From JANXQG01 sp963824275 (GTDB taxonomy: Bacteria; Planctomycetota; Planctomycetia; Pirellulales; Thermoguttaceae): DNA of 64,000 nucleotides. Shown piece by piece: positions 52,301-58,300 of this stretch (the first letter of the stretch is position 1; each line of letters starts with the position of its first letter). The stretch spans positions 1,984,001 to 2,048,000 of the forward strand of contig CAWGOT010000003.1 of the NCBI GenBank assembly GCA_963824275.1, read 5' to 3'. The position numbers were made by a program, and so were the translations under genes. The notes under the pieces were generated by a model. The model was not told where the DNA came from. It searched no databases and was given only the letters and a program-made list of their open reading frames with translations.

Positions 52301-55300
52301 GACGGTGACGCCGGGGGCGAGCACGGTGACCTACGACGGCAGCCAGCACGGGGCGACGGCGACTTGGGCGAGCACGGGAACGGACGGCGAGGGCGGGCCG
52401 CTGACGGTCTACTACGTGGGCATCGGCGGCACGAGCTATGCGTCCACGACCACGGCCCCGACCAGCGCCGGCGAGTACGCGGCTTCGGCCACGTTCGCGG
52501 GCAACAGCGACCACAGCGGCAACAGCAACTCGGCGGACTTCACGATCAGCCCGTTGGCGGTGACGCTCAGCGGCTCGCGGTCCTACGACGGCACGGCCAC
52601 GGCGGCGGCGGGGATCCTCACGGTGAGCGACCTGGTGGGCAGCGACAATCTGACCTTGACGGGCAGCGTGGCGTTGGCCGGCAAGGACGCTCCCAGCGAG
52701 GCCATTACCAGCTTCAGCGGCCTGACGCTGGGCGGCCTGCAGGCGGGCGACTACACGCTCACGGGGGCCAGCGGCACGGTGACGATCAACGCGGTGGGAT
52801 CGACGGTGACGGTGACGCCGGGGGCGAGCACGGTGACCTACGACGGCCACCCGCACGGGGCGACGGCGACTTGGGCGAGCACGGGAACGGACGGCGAGGG
52901 CGGGCCGCTGACGGTCTACTACGTGGGCATCGGCGGCACGAGCTATGCGTCCACGACCACGGCCCCGACCAGCGCCGGCGAGTACGCGGCTTCGGCCACG
53001 TTCGCGGGCAACAGCGACCACAGCGGCAACAGCAACTCGGCGGACTTCACGATCAGCCCGTTGGCGGTGACGCTCAGCGGCTCGCGGTCCTACGACGGCA
53101 CGGCCACGGCGGCGGCGGGGATCCTCACGGTGAGCGACCTGGTGGGCAGCGACAATCTGACCTTGACGGGCAGCGTGGCGTTGGCCGGCAAGGACGCTCC
53201 CAGCGAGGCCATTACCAGCTTCAGCGGCCTGACGCTGGGCGGCCTGCAGGCGGGCGACTACACGCTCACGGGGGCCAGCGGCACGGTGACGATCAACGCG
53301 GTGGGATCGACGGTGACGGTGACGCCGGGGGCGAGCACGGTGACCTACGACGGCAGCCAGCACGGGGCGACGGCGACTTGGGCGAGCACGGGAACGGACG
53401 GCGAGGGCGGGCCGCTGACGGTCTACTACGTGGGCATCGGCGGCACGAGCTATGCGTCCACGACCACGGCCCCGACCAGCGCCGGCGAGTACGCGGCTTC
53501 GGCCACGTTCGCGGGCAACAGCGACCACAGCGGCAACAGCAACTCGGCGGACTTCACGATCAGCCCGTTGGCGGTGACGCTCAGCGGCTCGCGGTCCTAC
53601 GACGGCACGGCCACGGCGGCGGCGGGGATCCTCACGGTGAGCGACCTGGTGGGCAGCGACAATCTGACCTTGACGGGCAGCGTGGCGTTGGCCGGCAAGG
53701 ACGCTCCCAGCGAGGCCATTACCAGCTTCAGCGGCCTGACGCTGGGCGGCCTGCAGGCGGGCGACTACACGCTCACGGGGGCCAGCGGCACGGTGACGAT
53801 CAACGCGGTGGGATCGACGGTGACGGTGACGCCGGGGGCGAGCACGGTGACCTACGACGGCAGCCAGCACGGGGCGACGGCGACTTGGGCGAGCACGGGA
53901 ACGGACGGCGAGGGCGGGCCGCTGACGGTCTACTACGTGGGCATCGGCGGCACGAGCTATGCGTCCACGACCACGGCCCCGACCAGCGCCGGCGAGTACG
54001 CGGCTTCGGCCACGTTCGCGGGCAACAGCGACCACAGCGGCAACAGCAACTCGGCGGACTTCACGATCAGCCCGTTGGCGGTGACGCTCAGCGGCTCGCG
54101 GTCCTACGACGGCACGGCCACGGCGGCGGCGGGGATCCTCACGGTGAGCGACCTGGTGGGCAGCGACAATCTGACCTTGACGGGCAGCGTGGCGTTGGCC
54201 GGCAAGGACGCTCCCAGCGAGGCCATTACCAGCTTCAGCGGCCTGACGCTGGGCGGCCTGCAGGCGGGCGACTACACGCTCACGGGGGCCAGCGGCACGG
54301 TGACGATCAACGCGGTGGGATCGACGGTGACGGTGACGCCGGGGGCGAGCACGGTGACCTACGACGGCAGCCAGCACGGGGCGACGGCGACTTGGGCGAG
54401 CACGGGAACGGACGGCGAGGGCGGGCCGCTGACGGTCTACTACGTGGGCATCGGCGGCACGAGCTATGCGTCCACGACCACGGCCCCGACCAGCGCCGGC
54501 GAGTACGCGGCTTCGGCCACGTTCGCGGGCAACAGCGACCACAGCGGCAACAGCAACTCGGCGGACTTCACGATCAGCCCGTTGGCGGTGACGCTCAGCG
54601 GCTCGCGGTCCTACGACGGCACGGCCACGGCGGCGGCGGGGATCCTCACGGTGAGCGACCTGGTGGGCAGCGACAATCTGACCTTGACGGGCAGCGTGGC
54701 GTTGGCCGGCAAGGACGCTCCCAGCGAGGCCATTACCAGCTTCAGCGGCCTGACGCTGGGCGGCCTGCAGGCGGGCGACTACACGCTCACGGGGGCCAGC
54801 GGCACGGTGACGATCAACGCGGTGGGATCGACGGTGACGGTGACGCCGGGGGCGAGCACGGTGACCTACGACGGCCACCCGCACGGGGCGACGGCGACTT
54901 GGGCGAGCACGGGAACGGACGGCGAGGGCGGGCCGCTGACGGTCTACTACGTGGGCATCGGCGGCACGAGCTATGCGTCCACGACCACGGCCCCGACCAG
55001 CGCCGGCGAGTACGAAGCTTCGGCCACGTTCGCGGGCAACAGCGACCACAGCGGCAACAGCAACTCGGCGGACTTCACGATCAGCCCGTTGGCGGTGACG
55101 CTCAGCGGCTCGCGGTCCTACGACGGCACGGCCACGGCGGCGGCGGGGATCCTCACGGTGAGCGACCTGGTGGGCAGCGACAATCTGACCTTGACGGGCA
55201 GCGTGGCGTTGGCCGGCAAGGACGCTCCCAGCGAGGCCATTACCAGCTTCAGCGGCCTGACGCTGGGCGGCCTGCAGGCGGGCGACTACACGCTCACGGG

Positions 55301-58300
55301 GGCCAGCGGCACGGTGACGATCAACGCGGTGGGATCGACGGTGACGGTGACGCCGGGGGCGAGCACGGTGACCTACGACGGCAGCCAGCACGGGGCGACG
55401 GCGACTTGGGCGAGCACGGGAACGGACGGCGAGGGCGGGCCGCTGACGGTCTACTACGTGGGCATCGGCGGCACGAGCTATGCGTCCACGACCACGGCCC
55501 CGACCAGCGCCGGCGAGTACGCGGCTTCGGCCACGTTCGCGGGCAACAGCGACCACAGCGGCAACAGCAACTCGGCGGACTTCACGATCAGCCCGTTGGC
55601 GGTGACGCTCAGCGGCTCGCGGTCCTACGACGGCACGGCCACGGCGGCGGCGGGGATCCTCACGGTGAGCGACCTGGTGGGCAGCGACAATCTGACCTTG
55701 ACGGGCAGCGTGGCGTTGGCCGGCAAGGACGCTCCCAGCGAGGCCATTACCAGCTTCAGCGGCCTGACGCTGGGCGGCCTGCAGGCGGGCGACTACACGC
55801 TCACGGGGGCCAGCGGCACGGTGACGATCAACGCGGTGGGATCGACGGTGACGGTGACGCCGGGGGCGAGCACGGTGACCTACGACGGCAGCCAGCACGG
55901 GGCGACGGCGACTTGGGCGAGCACGGGAACGGACGGCGAGGGCGGGCCGCTGACGGTCTACTACGTGGGCATCGGCGGCACGAGCTATGCGTCCACGACC
56001 ACGGCCCCGACCAGCGCCGGCGAGTACGAAGCTTCGGCCACGTTCGCGGGCAACAGCGACCACAGCGGCAACAGCAACTCGGCGGACTTCACGATCAGCC
56101 CGTTGGCGGTGACGCTCAGCGGCTCGCGGTCCTACGACGGCACGGCCACGGCGGCGGCGGGGATCCTCACGGTGAGCGACCTGGTGGGCAGCGACAATCT
56201 GACCTTGACGGGCAGCGTGGCGTTGGCCGGCAAGGACGCTCCCAGCGAGGCCATTACCAGCTTCAGCGGCCTGACGCTGGGCGGCCTGCAGGCGGGCGAC
56301 TACACGCTCACGGGGGCCAGCGGCACGGTGACGATCAACGCGGTGGGATCGACGGTGACGGTGACGCCGGGGGCGAGCACGGTGACCTACGACGGCCACC
56401 CGCACGGGGCGACGGCGACTTGGGCGAGCACGGGAACGGACGGCGAGGGCGGGCCGCTGACGGTCTACTACGTGGGCATCGGCGGCACGAGCTATGCGTC
56501 CACGACCACGGCCCCGACCAGCCCCGGCGAGTACGCGGCTTCGGCCACGTTCCCGGGCGACACCGACCACAGCGGCAACAGCAACTCGGCCGACTTCACC
56601 ATCGGCCTGGCAGGCACTCCCTCGCCGACGATCGGCGGGTTGCCGCCGGGCAATACGATCGGCGAGGAAAACCCGATCAGCCTGTTTGCAAAGCCCAACG
56701 ATCCGAACCCGGGTGCGGGTGCCGTGTACACTTACTCCTGGACGGTCACCAACAGCGAGGACGAGGTCGTCGCCACCGGCAGCAGCTCAACCATCGGCTT
56801 TACGCCGACGAGCCCCGACACGTACACCGTGAGCTTGACCGTCACCGACAGCTATTACAGCAACCCGGGCACGGTCAGCCAGCCGATCGTCGTGACGCCG
56901 ACCACGTTCCAAGTCGTCTCGGGCGGGTTTGTCGTCAATCCGAGCGGGTTCGACGTGACCTTCAACCGGCCCGCCAATATGTCGGTCATCCACCTGTATA
57001 GCAGCAGCCTCAATAGCGGCACGCCGGGCAAGTTGGAATATCCGGCCGACGTTGTCGTGACCGCGATATTGGGACCGCTCGCAACAGGGAATCACATCGT
57101 CGACGGGTCGCTGGTCTGGAACGCCGCTACGAATACGGCTGACTGGGTCTACACGGGCGGCGCCGCAAACGGAGGCACCGGCGGAATCCTGCCGGCAGGC
57201 AGCTACTCGGTCGACCTGCTCGGCAGCGGAGCCGACGCCTGGCAGGATGCGCGAAGCAGCAACAGCTACGAGCTGAATGCCGCCGCACCGGGTGATTTGG
57301 GGACGGATTACACGAATACGATTACGGTCAACGCCCCCACGGGCCCGGTCGTGACCCTGCCTGCCTTCGCCCGCGGGCCGGGGCAAGCGGTCAACGTGCC
57401 GGCGGCAACCGGTACGGGTCTGCCGATCACGATCAGCAACGGGGCCGGCGTCGAGAACGTGCAATTGACGTTGACCTTCGACCCGAACTCGCTCGACGTG
57501 ACCGGCGTCACAGCGGCAGCCAGCCTCCCCGCAGGCTGGACGGTCAGTCCCGCCGATTTGTCGCAGGAAGCGGCGGGACAAGTCACGCTTACGGCCTCCG
57601 GACCAGCCCTCGGCGCGGGTGCGGCCACAATCTTCGACGTGCTGGCAAATGTTCCTTCGACCGCGACCTACGGCGCATCGGATCTGCTGCAGATCACCGG
57701 CCTGAGCCTGAGTGGCGCAAGCGGGGCAATTACCGGGGTTGCCGACACGGCGATCCACAAGGTGGCTTTCCTGGGCAACGCCGCGGGCAATCAGTTCTAC
57801 ACGGGCTACGACGCCTCCCTGATCAGCCGCGTCAACGCCAGATTGGACAGCGGTTTCGACGCCTATCCGCTCACCGATCCGCTGATCATCGCCGATATTT
57901 ACGGCCAAGGCTTCCTCTCGTCGGACGACGCCAGCGAAGTGGCGCAGAAGTCGGTCAGCTTGCCCGTTCCGCTGATCCCCGATCTGCCTGCCGGCACGAT
58001 CATCGTCCCACCCAACCCGGCGCGGATCCCGACGTGGACGTCACATCGGCGGCGGCGATCGCCGGCCAGGCCGTCGATGCGCCTCTGTCGATCGACAACG
58101 CCGCGAATTTGCTGGCGGCCGACTTCAACGTCACGTTCGACACGTCGAGGCTGTCTCTGTCCGACAGCGACGTCGACCTCGGCTCGCTGGTCTCCAGCGA
58201 CGGCTGGGGGTATGCTGCCAACGTTCTTCAGGGTGGAACGGTCTATTTCACCGAGTACAGTGCTTATCCGCTTGACGGCGGCAGCGGTAGTCTGGCGAAC

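Noticed and set aside
51129..56570. A 1,813-codon open frame on the - strand across the 507-bp array
   Set aside because: Same reason: a shadow of the MBG repeats, extreme Arg/Ala composition, no start signal.
45140..56616. CRISPR array as an explanation for the regular repeats
   Set aside because: Units are 306 and 507 bp, directly adjacent without spacers, and in frame with a protein; no cas genes are present.
52364..57001. A 1,545-codon frame on the + strand, offset from the MBG coding frame
   Set aside because: A Gly/Arg/Gln-rich shadow propagated by the tandem array; the true frame has recognisable MBG, cohesin and dockerin domains.
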